Below the pieces are notes generated by a model. The model ran no database searches and was not told the DNA's origin. It saw only the letters and a list, made by a program, of their open reading frames with translations. The position numbers were made by a program, and so were the translations under genes. Of a stretch of 5,856 nucleotides of DNA, positions 5,788 through 5,856 are shown one piece after another. This stretch comes from Pseudomonadota bacterium (GTDB lineage: Bacteria; Pseudomonadota; Alphaproteobacteria; Rhodospirillales; Casp-alpha2): positions 1 through 5,856 of the forward strand of contig JADFNT010000119.1 in NCBI GenBank assembly GCA_022563215.1. The letters run 5' to 3'. Within the stretch, counting starts at the first letter, position 1, and each line of letters starts with the position of its first letter.

Positions 5788-5856
5788 ATGTCCCCATCCG
5801 ATGGTCTGAATACCCCATCCGGAGCGAAAAAATCCTCCTCGGCGCGGCTATTGGTT
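5788..5856 (+). CDS. Possible start of a gene running off the right edge
   Basis: An ATG at 5788 opens a frame that remains open for all 23 codons to the window end, beginning MSPSDGLNTPSGAKKSSSAR and continuing LLV. GAAGGA lies 10 nt upstream as a plausible ribosome site. The Ser-rich, basic stretch followed by hydrophobic residues could be a cytoplasmic tail before a membrane segment, but too little is visible to name a family. It may be chance. Confidence 0.35.
   Translation, partial: MSPSDGLNTPSGAKKSSSARLLV

Larger units (their letters stand above)
5314..5856. other. Gene-poor, repeat-bearing tail
   Basis: After the methyltransferase stop I see no convincing complete gene. Positions 5314-5396 show nothing identifiable and no clear terminator. 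Positions 5397-5600 are a degenerate repeat zone, listed separately. Positions 5601-5787 hold a short minus-strand open frame (5609-5818, 69 codons) with no recognisable motif and probably not real, plus a weak plus-strand promoter-like pair. A possible gene start lies at 5788. Confidence 0.6.

Noticed and set aside
5609..5818. Minus-strand open frame of 69 codons
   Set aside because: No recognisable motif and no ribosome site noticed; it overlaps the candidate plus-strand start at 5788.

Overview
The window looks like a piece of an alphaproteobacterial chromosome, probably Rhodospirillales-like. The evidence is the GC-rich, codon-biased core genes and the minus-strand order rpmH, rnpA, yidD, yidC, engB, argB, an arrangement I know from that group. 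The lineage call rests on gene order and protein style only; no marker phylogeny was possible.

Positions 1-3758 hold a compact, co-oriented minus-strand operon. A near-consensus sigma-70 promoter (3730-3758) drives a 44-codon rpmH (ribosomal protein L34). It is followed by rnpA (RNase P protein), yidD (membrane-insertion helper), yidC (inner-membrane insertase), engB (ribosome-assembly GTPase) and the first 107 codons of argB (acetylglutamate kinase), which runs off the left edge. Gaps are short and yidD/yidC share an ATGA overlap, so the set is probably co-transcribed. It couples ribosome and RNase P biogenesis to membrane-protein insertion. Two genes, rpmH and engB, use GTG starts with strong Shine-Dalgarno sequences.

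Positions 3759-4032 are non-coding. They hold an orphan terminator-like hairpin and a perfect long inverted repeat (3899-3930) with the arm ATGTCCGCTTT / AAAGCGGACAT.

Positions 4033-5313 on the plus strand carry what looks like one gene broken by an in-frame TAA (4489-4491). The N-terminal part is a TPR-type helical-repeat segment. The C-terminal part is a TylF/macrocin-type SAM-dependent O-methyltransferase domain. Both halves lie in the same frame, and the reading frame stays open on both sides of the stop. The sampled sequence is less GC-rich than the core operon, which suggests an accessory or transferred gene.

Positions 5314-5856 contain no convincing complete gene. They hold a degenerate repeat zone with two 30-bp direct repeats 46 bp apart and another exact copy of the 11-mer AAAGCGGACAT. 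This means the TPR-methyltransferase unit is flanked on both sides by the same repeat family. A weak candidate for a new plus-strand gene begins at 5788 and runs off the right edge. I saw no CRISPR, tRNA, rRNA or intact mobile element. The points most worth a second look are the split TPR-methyltransferase and its flanking repeats.
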